Source: Puffinus mauretanicus (lineage: Eukaryota; Chordata; Aves; Procellariiformes; Procellariidae). From it: a stretch of 64,000 nt of DNA. The translations under genes were made by a program, and so were the position numbers. The stretch spans positions 2,108,001 through 2,172,000 of the forward strand of contig JAJKFH010001094.1 of the NCBI GenBank assembly GCA_023333565.1, written 5' to 3'. Each line of letters begins with the position of its first letter. Within the stretch, counting starts at the first letter, position 1. The notes below the pieces were generated by a model. It made no database searches. It saw only the letters and a program-made list of their open reading frames with translations, and had not been told where the DNA came from. This document shows, one piece after another, positions 21,101 to 62,607 of the stretch.

Positions 21101-21387
21101 GTTTTGTGTTCTTGACTGTAGTTTTCCTCCCACTTCAAGAGCGCTTTTCCTTCTTTGGCCTTCACCCTTGATACCTTTCTTGAAAGTGATGGCAGCCCTC
21201 TCAGCCTTTGTCCCTTCCAGCTGAACTATGCTGTTCTATTCTTCTTCCTATCTCCTCCTTTCCCTACCAGCACATGCTGAGGAAATCTCTGAGGACATTT
21301 CTTCCCAGCCCTGCACTAGCAGAAGGCATTGAATACCCATAAGCATGTCCCAGCCTAGGCATTGCCTCTCTCACGTTGTGGGAAGGA
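18186..21387. repeat. GC-rich compound repeat segment between the inverted arms
   Basis: 3.2 kb, much of it clearly richer in GC than the flanking intergenic DNA, especially 18460-18760 and 19270-20930. It contains tandem repeats at about 19498-20000 and blocks that look like relics of old CR1-like LINE 3' regions: GGTCCATCTGGCCCAATAC near 18380 and ATTCCTTCCTGACCCCAGTG near 19966, both reminiscent of amniote CR1 sequence I recall. Long open frames on the minus strand (19081-19830, 19619-20386) follow from GC content and the repeats. No transposase or reverse transcriptase domain was recognised. Confidence 0.6.
19498..20000. repeat. About three tandem copies of a 170-176 bp unit
   Basis: Copies begin at GAGCAGC at 19498, 19674 and 19844, giving spacings of 176 and 170 bp. 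Shared blocks within each unit are GGAGCCCTG(G/A)CAAG, GTGCTCA(A/G)TGCTGC(A/G)GAGG and, in the first two copies, GGGCACGAGAG followed by CTTCGTGG. A partial earlier copy is suggested near 19470 by GGGCACGAGCG. The third copy runs into the CCTTCCTGACCCC block. Unit length is not a multiple of three, so the repeat is not maintained as protein. Confidence 0.75.
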
Positions 21388-21604
21388 CTTGATCTTTGAG
21401 GCTCGCTAGGGTCAGAGCTGTGGGATTTTGCCCTCCTGTGGAAACCCAGCTCAAGTGGATGAACACAGGAGACTTTCAAAAACCGCACTTCACACTTGCT
21501 CTTTGCAAATTTGTGCGGATGGTCCAATTCTCTCGAGACGATCCGCAGCTCTCACCCCCATCAGCAGGTACGTGCCTCCTTCCCACAATGTGAGAGAGCC
21601 AATG
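21360..21604. repeat. Short inverted repeat (28 bp) enclosing the right arm
   Basis: 21360-21387 reads CATTGCCTCTCTCACGTTGT plus GGGAAGGA, and 21577-21604 is its reverse complement with two mismatches. Between them lie the 137-bp right arm and 52 bp of unique sequence. The result looks like a foldback element of about 245 bp. The left arm has no matching pair around it. Confidence 0.75.
21388..21524 (-). repeat. Right arm of the long inverted repeat
   Basis: 137 bp, the reverse complement of 18040-18185 apart from one mismatch and the 9 bp missing here. Two minus/plus-strand short frames that look alike (starting MDHPHKFAKS here and containing DHPHKFAKS in the left arm) are only the same repeat read in the same orientation. 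Confidence 0.9.
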
Positions 21605-24600
21605 GGAAGGGAAGGGAAGGATTTTTAAAAAAAAAATGTGTTTTGCTCATGTGAAAATGTAGGCTGTTACCTGTATTTACTATTGGAAAAAACAAGATAA
21701 ATAGTGAGACAGCCTGTTGCCCTTCATACAGGATGTCTGCTGCAAAACTAGAAATAGTTTTACAGCCCTCTTCACCTTCATTTATAGAACTAAATCTTTG
21801 CCACCTCTGAAATGTTAACCCCCGTAACATCTGAGGCAGAATTCTCTCCTTTAAGTGTAGGATCATCATATCACCTTCACAGGAAGTACCAAGTTGTTAA
21901 AAACATTAGCTTTCACCCCAAAGTTTGAGTGGGGTGAATGATTTTAGTTTAATTTTCGAATTAGGAGCTGTCCGAAGAGCAGCAACTCAGTGGCCATGCC
22001 TACGAGGATGGCAGAAGATTTCTTGCAGGAGTAGTACTCGTGTAAATTCAGTCTCTGGTTTCATGTTGTTTGCTATGCTGACCTCTAGGGAAATTTTTCT
22101 GCAAAATTGTTTGCCAAAGCATTTGTATAGGGAGGTATCGTGGCTTCAAACCAGGCACTGCCCTTCTTATTTTAGGGTCCAGGCGTTCGGACCAAATCCA
22201 AAGTAGGCCTTCACATGAAGCTGCAAGCTGTTTGCTGCTCCCTCAGCTGGTTCCAGCTCGCTTGAGTGAGTCAAGGTCTCTGTACATTTGAGCAGGGCTC
22301 AGTTAGCAGAGGAAATCCTGAGTTAAGAAACGGGGTGATTGTTCTGAATATTTGTGAACTGGGAAGTTAAATATTTGTAAAGGACTCTGCGCTCTGAGTT
22401 TGTGGAATACAGCATATATCTTTTCACCCATCACGAAGACTGCTTCGGCAATGGATGAAGTTGGTATCAACCACTTAAGTTCTAGCCTGACAGCTTGGGG
22501 AAGAAAGAATAGATTGCTTTCCCAAAGGAGCTGGGGTGAGTGGCGATTGTGCAAGTGTCTCCCATCAGCAGGTAATGAGCCTGTTTCAGAAGGGATGTTT
22601 CGTGGGCTGAAAAGCCAGAAAGCTCTGCTCAGTTTGATGCTAGTTAGCAATGAAGCCCAAATAAAGGAAATGGAAGAGTAAAGGCATGGAAAAGAGGTTT
22701 GGGGTTTTTTTTGAAAGGACTGTTTAAAGGAGGAGAAGACATGTTCGGAGAGACATGTGTATTCCACAGGAAAAACCCTGGAATATCTTGCTTCTTCTTC
22801 TCCTGATATTCAAACAGGGAAAATTTGCTGACAGTGTGGACTAAGAGCATTTTTCTTCTAGATGGAAAAGGGTGAAGGTGAGTCATATTGGCTAATGATG
22901 ACCATTCTAAAGCAGTGAATTTTTTCTCTCTCAAGTAGCCTGCTTCAGACTCCTACTCAGTTTTTTGCTCAAGCAGAAGATCTGAACACCATTCCAGTGT
23001 GGAAAGTTTAATACAGTAGACTATTATAAAAGCTAAAACCCTAACAGTAATTAATTAGCTATGAAGGCATACGATGGAAAAGGTTCTTATTTTTCACTAA
23101 GTTCAGGCTCCTACTATCACAGGCAACTACATCGCTTTCATAAACAATGAAATCCCTTTCATAAAGTGGTCAAACTCCATCCCTTGCTGGATTTCAGTTT
23201 GGTTTCTTCTAGCAGATGACTCCAAACCCCCATTCTTTTCATGAATAAAAGCCATACATTTCCAGGCTGTGTTTATTGACAGTTTGTTTATAGCTGCCTG
23301 CACTAACTCTGTCTCTTAGTGCAAACAGTTCTTCTTTCTAGGTGTTTATCTCCTTTCCTAGCCTCAAGCTAAATTTACAGAACAGCGTGATTTCCTCCTT
23401 GTCTTTGTTACGCTAGACTAACCATGCTCTGCCAGTCTCCCCTGAAATTAAGATCTTGGTATCACTGATGATCTTCATAGCCTTTTCTGCTCCTGTTGTG
23501 AATTCATCTTTCTCTGAATAAGAATGACCAGAACAGATGCGGACTCAATGATCTAACAGTGACTTAAAGACAGCATTCATCTCTCTCAACTCTCTTCTAG
23601 TGTATGGGTTGCATTTGCCATTTCACTGGTAAATCCACTTGTCTCCTGATCAACCAATATGCAGGTCTTTATTCTTCTCTGCTTTTTCCACCAGCTGAGT
23701 TCCCAGTTCATAGAAACATTCTTCTGGTTGGGAAGAACAAACAGTGACATATTTAATCTAGCTAGCTTTTCCACAGTGCCTTGGGAAACATGAATTATTG
23801 CACTTCAGTCACTAGACAATCTTAGGGCAAGATACAAATACAACTGCAGTCAAGAAATGGCAGATGTAGTAACAAAAACACCCCCAAAACTAAACAAAAG
23901 ACAGTATATTTAGACCTCAGACTGTTTTTGTAAAATGGTTAGAAGACACGTGAACACATACAGTACTTCAGAGAGTAAAAATAAGGTGTCTTCTAAGACT
24001 TCCATGCTTAATCAAAAAAAAACCAAGCCCCCTAGAATAATGAGGTAATTAAATTCAGGCCAGGTATTAAAGATACCACAGAAATTTTAATTTCTGGTTC
24101 TCTGTGTGCTTGGGGGAATGATATTGTTTTTGTAAGAAAAAAGCCGGTTGATACTGGAAGACTGGCAACAAAAATTCGAAGAATACTAGATAATTGTTAC
24201 TACTCAGGAAAAAAAGAAAAACAGACTCCACCGCCACCCCCCAAAAAAAACAACCCTAAGGAAAAATCCCTACCAGGTCAACATACAAGCCCTGAGGAAT
24301 TCTGCTGAAAAATAAAGATCCTCAAACTATTGAAAACTCTTCCCATCTCTCTTTATCTTGATGGATTGACAGTTTGTCCTGCACCAGAGGGATGTTGCTA
24401 AGGTCTTTACACATCATGGTGACAAAGACAGGACACAGAAACTTTAAAAAAGGAAGGAAGAAATTAAAAAAAAAAAAAAAATTAACAAAAAAAGAAGTGG
24501 CAACATTGCCCATGAAGCATGTAGCACAGCCTCCTCCTTAGTGCATGACCAGCTCAGCATCTATTTTTATCAATTGTATCACATTAAAGATGGTGGACAG

Positions 24601-27600
24601 TCGCTCAGAACAGACTCTTGGGAGCCTTAATGTGCTTTTGCAGATCCAACAAAGTACTTGCGTAAAAAACAGAATATGATTTGAGGTTTTTAAAAAAAAA
24701 TGAAAATTACCAAAGCATTAGCCCAAGTTCCCTCAATGGGATGGCTGCTAGGAGGTCCTTTTCTAAGGGCTCATTTTCTAGAGCTGGCATCCAATACTTC
24801 TGGAGATGATGGTATTTTGCCTGCACCTTTCCAAGTGTGGTTTTCTCCAGAGTTTACCACTGTTTTCATGTGCTGACCATACGATAATACCTTGCAAGAT
24901 AAGAGATACCTGCAAACACCATTCCTATGGCATAAGGTTTCAGCTTGCTGTGGAACAACCAAGACTTGACCTCTTCAGAGTACTGGTTCCCACACCACCA
25001 CAGGTGCCACTGCCAAAACGTATCTTCTAACCTAATCTGGTGCTCCTTTCCCTCCTATTTACTCTTCCCCACTAAGCCTTGTGGAAACAAGTTGTAATGC
25101 ATCTTAAATTTTCTGGCTCTTTGGGAAGCCAACAATTGGCACTATGCCATCAATGTCTTCAACGCTTCTGAAGGATTTCATTCTCTGAAAGGAATCTGTT
25201 TCAGGTCTGCTTTGTTTCGTCAGGGACCTATGGATTTCTATACATTTTCACTGTCGAATCCTGAGCCGCCATCGCCTGACGGTTGAGAGCTGCCAACATT
25301 GACATGACTGCTGTTGGCAAATCTTTCTACAACCTGGTGTAGCCAATTTCCAGCCAGAGTAAACTAGCTGTCATTAGCAGCTTAGCTTCTAGTTAAGAAG
25401 CTTCTCTGGCAAGTCATGAGGCTCACTCCACAAGCGAAAACGCCAGCATTCTACTGCTAATCACACAACTCTTCCAAATAATATATTCTTGCTCCAGAAA
25501 TGCTAGTGAATGCTTGGGAGTAAACTGGAAATTGCAGCCTGTGTTGAATTGTCCAGATCTGTCCTGTGTAATTATCCATGGTCTCTACAACTGCCTCTAT
25601 GACGTAGTGTTGTTGGCTTTCTGGGTTTTGTTTTGGTTTTGGTTTTTTAATATGTCAGAAGCCTGATGGTGTACTTGTTTTGCTAAGTGTGCTTTTGTGT
25701 GTGCCGCAACACACGCTGGAGAACCTCTTCATGGTCGCTGAATATTCGCATACGCAATGAGCAGCAAAGGATATCAGCAAAGCTGAGAACAGCCTCCAGG
25801 CCACTCTGGAAAGACAAGCTATTCCATAATGGCCACAGGCAAAGTCTGGGAAGTACGGCACTTAACACAGTGGGGAGGTATGCTGCTACTGACCCCTAAG
25901 TTGTGCAGAATTTTCATGATGCACAGCATGTTCATAAATAAACACAGTTTGACAAAGTATAAATGCATCGTCATCTAGGTCAGAGTAATCCTTCTTGGAC
26001 AGTGACCTTCTCTCCTGAAATGGCAGGTGGGCGAGCATACCAGGCTCTTTCCTTCACCATCCTATGGGACATCGTTAAAGAAGAAAAAAACTAATGCGGT
26101 TGTTTTCCTCGTGGCATGCATCTTAAAAGAAAACCTGAAGGAAAGTGCGTGTGTGTGTGTGTGTGTGCATAACTAGAGAAATATGTAATTAATGCTTTGA
26201 TGACAGTGTTCGTAAGAAATGTGAGTTGGAACAGAGAGATGAAGGGCAGAGTAAAATAACACACTTGTAAAAGGAGGCTTGCTGGAAGTGGATGATGTAC
26301 AGGACCTGGACAGGAGGAATACTTTTTGCTTGGGTTTACAAAAAGAGAGGAAACCATTGGAGGGATTCAAGGAATTGAAATACAACGGTGGAAAAGAGGT
26401 GGGGGTTTTTGGTTTTGTTTATTTTTAAGTCATGTTTTACATAGAAACATAACTAGTATATAGTATATATGGAAGCTAGCTAAAGACAATTAGATAGCAA
26501 GGTGGCCAGAAGACTATTAAATCCCTAAGGAAAGATAACAAATTCTGCTTTTAAAGCACTTAGGATGATGTTCAAGATGGTATGGCAGATATACCTAATG
26601 AAGCAAAATCAGCTCAAGAAGCTGAGTTGAAGTATAAGCAGCAGAGTGGCAGCTCCAGTCAGGAAATTCAGTAAAATCATGCAAAAGCAAAAGGTAGAGA
26701 GGGCAGAAAAAGGGAAGAGTGAGCTTGAGACTTCATTAGAGTCTGAAATCAGAAGTCCAGAAGTTTGGAAAGAAACCTGACATACCCTAAATTGAAATTA
26801 GTTTCAGTAGTGTAAGACAGCAAAAAAATATTTATTTTTCAGGAAGCACTGTTCAGAGTTAAGTATGCCTTTTAACAGGAGTGATTTCCTCCCAGGTGCT
26901 AGTTCAACAAGCATTCTTACACCCCCAAGTTAATAATCAGGACCTACATAAAACAAAACCGGAAAAAATCACCTGGCCGTACGCTTTTCTACACTGCCTT
27001 CTGGAGCCCCCTTTCAAGTTTGCCCAGCTATCACTCCTTGACTGCATTGTGCATTTTTTTTCTCCAGAGACTATTTTGACTAAAGCAAGTCAAAATAACA
27101 GGTGAACAATCATTTACCTTCCAAAACTCTCCTGAGTAATATTAAACATTACAAAAATTTAGCATGCATTCATTATTATAGGAGACACACTAGGTCTGAC
27201 TGAACCCTTCATGCCCTGCGTGGCCATTATCCGCTCTCACAGCTGCTCTCCAAGCAGTTGAAGGACCAGATTAAGGCAGGCAAAGTGCCTTACAGCCCTG
27301 CCCTGAGGCTGGGTGAGGCCAGGGTACTGCTCTGCTTCACAGGGTTTAGAAAGAGGAAACAAAATAAGGTTCATGTTAAGGCTTTCCTTAGGATCAATCC
27401 TAAGGATTGAATTAACTCTCCAGCATCTCTCCTAGTCTATGGGCTGTTTCAGGAAGGAATCGCTTTATTACTGTGGAATATCCTGAGTGTTTCAGCCAAT
27501 ATTGATCGGATGGAGAAACCAATTTCATCCTGTTCCTGGTTCCACTGTCAGACTGGAGAAGAACATTGCTCATCCAGAAATAAGCTTTCACCATACAGAA

Positions 27601-30100
27601 ATCAGCCTTTAGTTCAGTACTCACTTTTGAAAATTTAAATGATGTTCATGATATATTCACTGGATTTGCTTTGGTGATTGGGAACTAATAGTGGTTAGTA
27701 CACTGGGTAAACTGGGAAGGGTGATGGGCAGCACTTCTCCTAGAGTGACCAGGCCACTTCATATGAATACTGTAAATGAACAAAATGTGTAACTCCCGTG
27801 ATCTTGCTAAAGCAAAAAACTCTATTATACTAGGTGTACAATACTGTTTGGTTTTACCTGATTTGCAATTATGCAAATTCTTAATTTTGTGAAGAAATTA
27901 CTGGTGTTGCTCTGTGGAACAAAGCAGCACAGAGATGCGACCTGCTCATGTGAGATTCTCTGCATTATCGACTTTTGAAGTAAAACAAAGGATATAGAGA
28001 CGGTAATCCCAAATCTGCCTCATGCCTCTTGCTGTTAACAGCAGTCAGACTGAGGATATACTCAGTCTGAATTGCTTTAGTAATACCACACAAGAGCACT
28101 TAAATTCACTTAGGCTTACAGCAGCGTTGCGTGACAGCAGTGCACTGGTTTCTGTGGGGAAAAATAACAGTGGTTAATCACGTGCTTTGCCAGCAACTAG
28201 CACAGGATTTAACAATCACCCACCCTGCTCATAACCTCGGACGGATATTCATACGAAAGGAACTGCAGTGATCTTTTCCCCCTCGAGTCCTGTATTCCTG
28301 CAATCCCTTGAAACAGTTCCTCAGACTGAATAAAGGCCTTTTTTTCTTTCCCCTCTGGAGAGAAGAGCTGTTGGGAGAGCTCTAGCAGAGACGATCTCGT
28401 GGAGTCGACCCCAGTCCTGTGTCTGTGGCCTAGAAACAACTTCTTGTGGCTAGGGCAGTTCCCAACGAAGCAGACTTTCAGAGAACAAGCATTACAAAAA
28501 AGTTGGACACAAGGCAACTTTAGCAAATTTGGTATTTTATTAGGTCTCCTCTTATTGCTGCTTTTAACTGAATCACTGAGAAAACAACATACTCCAACAC
28601 TTTCATGTTCACTTTTTAATACCTCTTTAGCAACTCTGCTGATCATGAACAATAGCAATGACCAAGCAGTTTGTTAGCAGGACGGAAACCTTCCTCTGCA
28701 GTCTGTTTACATCTGCTTGCATGCATCACTAAACCTTGCATTTAACCCACTGCCTTCATCTAAGAGAAAAAATAATTTTGTCCTTCACCTGTGAGTTTGT
28801 GGGTTTTTTCGCTTCCCTTTCAAACTCCAAACATTGGAGAGAGGGGCCTGAAAATGCTCTCTCATCTCACTTAACCATGCTGTAAATTCCATTGAGCCGA
28901 TAGCCTAGATGTGAATTGGCTCGACTGAAAATTACAAATGTATTGCTCAAGTTGCCTTACTTTATTAGAATTTTATAAAAACTAAATCTTCAGTCAATTT
29001 CACTTCAGGGAGAAATCTATAAATGATATTTTAGTGGTCCCACTATGCTTACACAAGCCAGCAGGTGAATACTTTCGCTCTTTCTTTGAAATGTCTTCAG
29101 CCATCACTTCTCAACCTGCAGATCTCAAGATGGCGTGCATTTCTGCTTGCTGCAGTTCTGCTCTGGCCCCGGATTTCATCTGAGGCCTGGGAGGGACGTA
29201 CCCTTCCTGCTATCACCATGTGATATCACGTAAGGCAGGGCAGGCATGAGTCAGATATTTGCTCATGTTGTGCTTGAGTAGAGGAAAACAGACTTGCTAC
29301 CAAATGGAATTAGAACTTTGTTATTAAATTACATCCTTCATATGAAAATTCCTAATCGGACAGGAATTTATGCTTTAGCTAGCTAGTTGACACTTTACAG
29401 CTACTTCTTACCAGGTGTGCTGGAAGCCTTTCTACACACTTGTAGCTGAAATCAATCTTTCTCTTCTAATACAACTCACTTCAAAGGGCATTTCAATAGC
29501 TTTCCTCTGCTGAATTTTGTTTTCTCAGACACAGGTGACCTGTATTACATCTTTCAGTGTAGAAATATACACAAAACTCTTAAATAGCTTGTTTTGTAAA
29601 AATGTTTAAAACCACAGTTGTTCTCACTTCTTCATCTAATGAATAAATGCCCCTGCAAACTTGATAGTCCACCACAGCATTTTGCTCACAGCTTTTCCAA
29701 AGAATGCTGATTCCCGGAGCTTTATTGGCTTTCATGCTTTTAACACTGATTTCAACCACGGAAAGCTCTTAGGACAATTAACGCTGCAAACTGGAGGAAG
29801 GTGGAAAGCTTTAGCTTGTGTGTTTTTCTGCCACTTTCTTATAGTTTCTATAGGCAATTCACATTCTACAACAGCATTTTTAATCGAAAGCCACTAGGAA
29901 AACATGAACACACTTTGTATGGCAAGGCAGAATTGAAATTCCTGGTATGCTGCTCATGCATATGATCCACATGGGGCAGGTGTGGGGCGACAATAAAGTA
30001 TTTTTTTTGCTTGAGTATATAGTTTTATATATATATAAAAACTAAATAGATATGTATAAATATAAACAAAGTATACATGACTTAAGCGTTAGAAGTTTTA
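21605..30100. other. Intergenic sequence before the CDK13 CpG island
   Basis: About 8.5 kb with no supported gene. It contains a (GT)n run at 26149-26167, an A-rich stretch near 24446-24492 and a TATATA near-palindrome at 30021-30043. A 154-codon minus-strand frame at 22303-22767 and a 149-codon one at 28209-28658 carry no motif that I recognise, and lengths like these are expected by chance in a window of this size. Confidence 0.6.
26149..26167. repeat. (GT)n microsatellite
   Basis: About nine GT dinucleotides in the intergenic region. Confidence 0.9.
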
Positions 30101-30564
30101 AACGGAGCTCTTTCATGGCACCCACCGACGGCCAGGCTGCCGTGTCCACACACCGTGAACACACGCCAGCTGGCGTTCCCTACTGCGGAACAGACGCGGG
30201 GGTACGAGACCTTCGGCCGCCCCTCCGCCGCGTACCCCGGGAAGGAGCACCCCAACATCCGCGACGCCTCAGCGCAGAAAGACGGCCTGCTGCCCGGAGA
30301 GCCTCGCCCCCGCCTCATCCGCCCGCGGCCTGGCACAGCACCCTCCCCGAGTGCCTCCACCGCTCCAGCTCCAGCCTCCACAGAGCGCCGGGACAGACAG
30401 AAAAGGAGTAAACCCCAGCGGGCTGGCAGCCCCAGCTTAGGGCTCATCTCTCCTCAGAGCCGCCTCGCCCCTCTGGCGGAAGCGATCTTTGACCCCCGCG
30501 CCCGGAAGCGCCCCCTCCCTCCGCCCGCGGGGCGAGGGCGGCTCAGTTACCGCGAGAAGCGCGA

Positions 30565-30574
30565 TCTCGCGAGA
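30565..30574. promoter_or_regulatory. TCTCGCGAGA palindrome, BANP-type core promoter element (first)
   Basis: Exact TCTCGCGAGA. This element is established as the binding site of BANP at CpG-island promoters. A second exact copy starts 48 bp downstream, and the spacing places both just before the expected start region of CDK13. Confidence 0.75.
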
Positions 30575-30612
30575 GCCTCCCGGGAAGGGGAAAGGGGGGG
30601 GGAGGGGTGAGA

Positions 30613-30622
30613 TCTCGCGAGA
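30613..30622. promoter_or_regulatory. TCTCGCGAGA palindrome, BANP-type core promoter element (second)
   Basis: Second exact TCTCGCGAGA, separated from the first by a G-rich run. Two perfect palindromes of ten bases this close are not expected by chance, even in GC-rich DNA. Confidence 0.75.
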
Positions 30623-30678
30623 GCAGGGCGGCCGTCCCGGCTCCGGGCATGCGGGTGAAGGCGGCAGCCCCGCGCGCG

Positions 30679-30689
30679 ATTGGCGGGGC
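30679..30689 (-). promoter_or_regulatory. Inverted CCAAT box fused to a GC box
   Basis: ATTGGCGGGGC: ATTGG is the CCAAT box on the minus strand (NF-Y type), running directly into GGCGGGGC (Sp/KLF type). Confidence 0.5.
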
Positions 30690-30715
30690 GCGGCCCCCCC
30701 CTCCGCCGCCGGCCC

Positions 30716-30727
30716 CGCGCATGCGCC
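30716..30727. promoter_or_regulatory. NRF1 site
   Basis: CGCGCATGCGCC contains the palindrome GCGCATGCGC, the NRF1 consensus core. It lies about 100 bp after the second BANP-type element, and together they form a typical CpG-island promoter module. Confidence 0.6.
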
Positions 30728-31049
30728 GCGCGCCGCCGGGCCGTGTCCCCGGTGCGTGTGTATGCGTGTGTCACCCGCGCGCAGCGCGGAGGCCGTGCGA
30801 GCGCTGCCGGCTGCCGGCGACTCGGGACCGGGCACCTGGGACCCGCCGGGCAGGGTAAGCGGGCTCGGGGCCAGCGCAGGGCCGCGCGCCGCCTCGGACA
30901 CGCCGCCCGGAGGCGGCCCGGCACGGCCTGACCCCGCCGCCCGGCCGGGGAGCGGGTGAGGGAGGAGGCGGCGGCCCCGCGGCCCGCGCCCGGCGTCCGC
31001 ACCCCCGCGCAGCGCCGCCCGGCGCCGGACGAGGCCGCCGCGGCCCGGG

Positions 31050-31058
31050 ATGGAGTGA
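31050..31058 (+). other. Upstream ORF 1 in the CDK13 leader (two codons)
   Basis: ATG GAG TGA. Minimal frame in the presumed 5' UTR, 390 bases before the main start. Relevant only if transcription starts upstream of it. Confidence 0.4.
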
Positions 31059-31217
31059 GGAGGCCGCCGCCAGGAGACACTTCCGCGTTGCGGGAGGCCG
31101 CGCCGGGCCCGCGGGAGGCTCCCGCCGCTGCTCTGCCGCCGCCGCGCCGGCCAGCGCCCGCCCCTAGCCCCGGCGGCGGCCCCGACCCCGGCCCGAACGC
31201 GGGCGGCGCGACCCCCT

Positions 31218-31241
31218 ATGTGGCGGCGCGGCCCCATGTGA
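31218..31241 (+). other. Upstream ORF 2 in the CDK13 leader (seven codons, ends ATG TGA)
   Basis: Reads MWRRGPM then stop. Its last codon is a second, in-frame ATG immediately followed by TGA, so that ATG by itself is a start-stop element. Such elements are known to hold back scanning ribosomes. Confidence 0.45.
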
Positions 31242-31368
31242 GGCGGCGCGGCCGGGCGGGCTGCGAGGCGGGCCGGGCCCCGGCAGCCGGCCGGGGAGCG
31301 AGGGAGCGAGCGAGACCCCGGCGCCGGCCGGCGGGTGTCCCCGTGTGTCTGCGCGGCGCCGGGTCTCC

Positions 31369-31389
31369 ATGGCGCCGGCAGCGCCCTGA
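31369..31389 (+). other. Upstream ORF 3 in the CDK13 leader (six codons)
   Basis: Reads MAPAAP then TGA. It has G at +4 and ends 58 bases before the main ATG, close enough to reduce initiation there. Confidence 0.45.
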
Positions 31390-31447
31390 GGGCGGCGGCG
31401 GCGGATTCCCTAGGCCGCGTCCTCGTCCTCGGCCGTGAGTGAGCTCG

Positions 31448-62607
<31,160 letters not shown>

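Noticed and set aside
22303..22767. 154-codon minus-strand frame in intergenic DNA
   Set aside because: No motif or similarity recognised. A few frames of this length are expected by chance in 64 kb on two strands, and an overlapping plus-strand frame exists too.
25655..25899. Overlapping 60-70 codon frames on both strands, first suspected as a processed pseudogene
   Set aside because: No family resemblance, poly(A) tail or flanking duplication could be seen.
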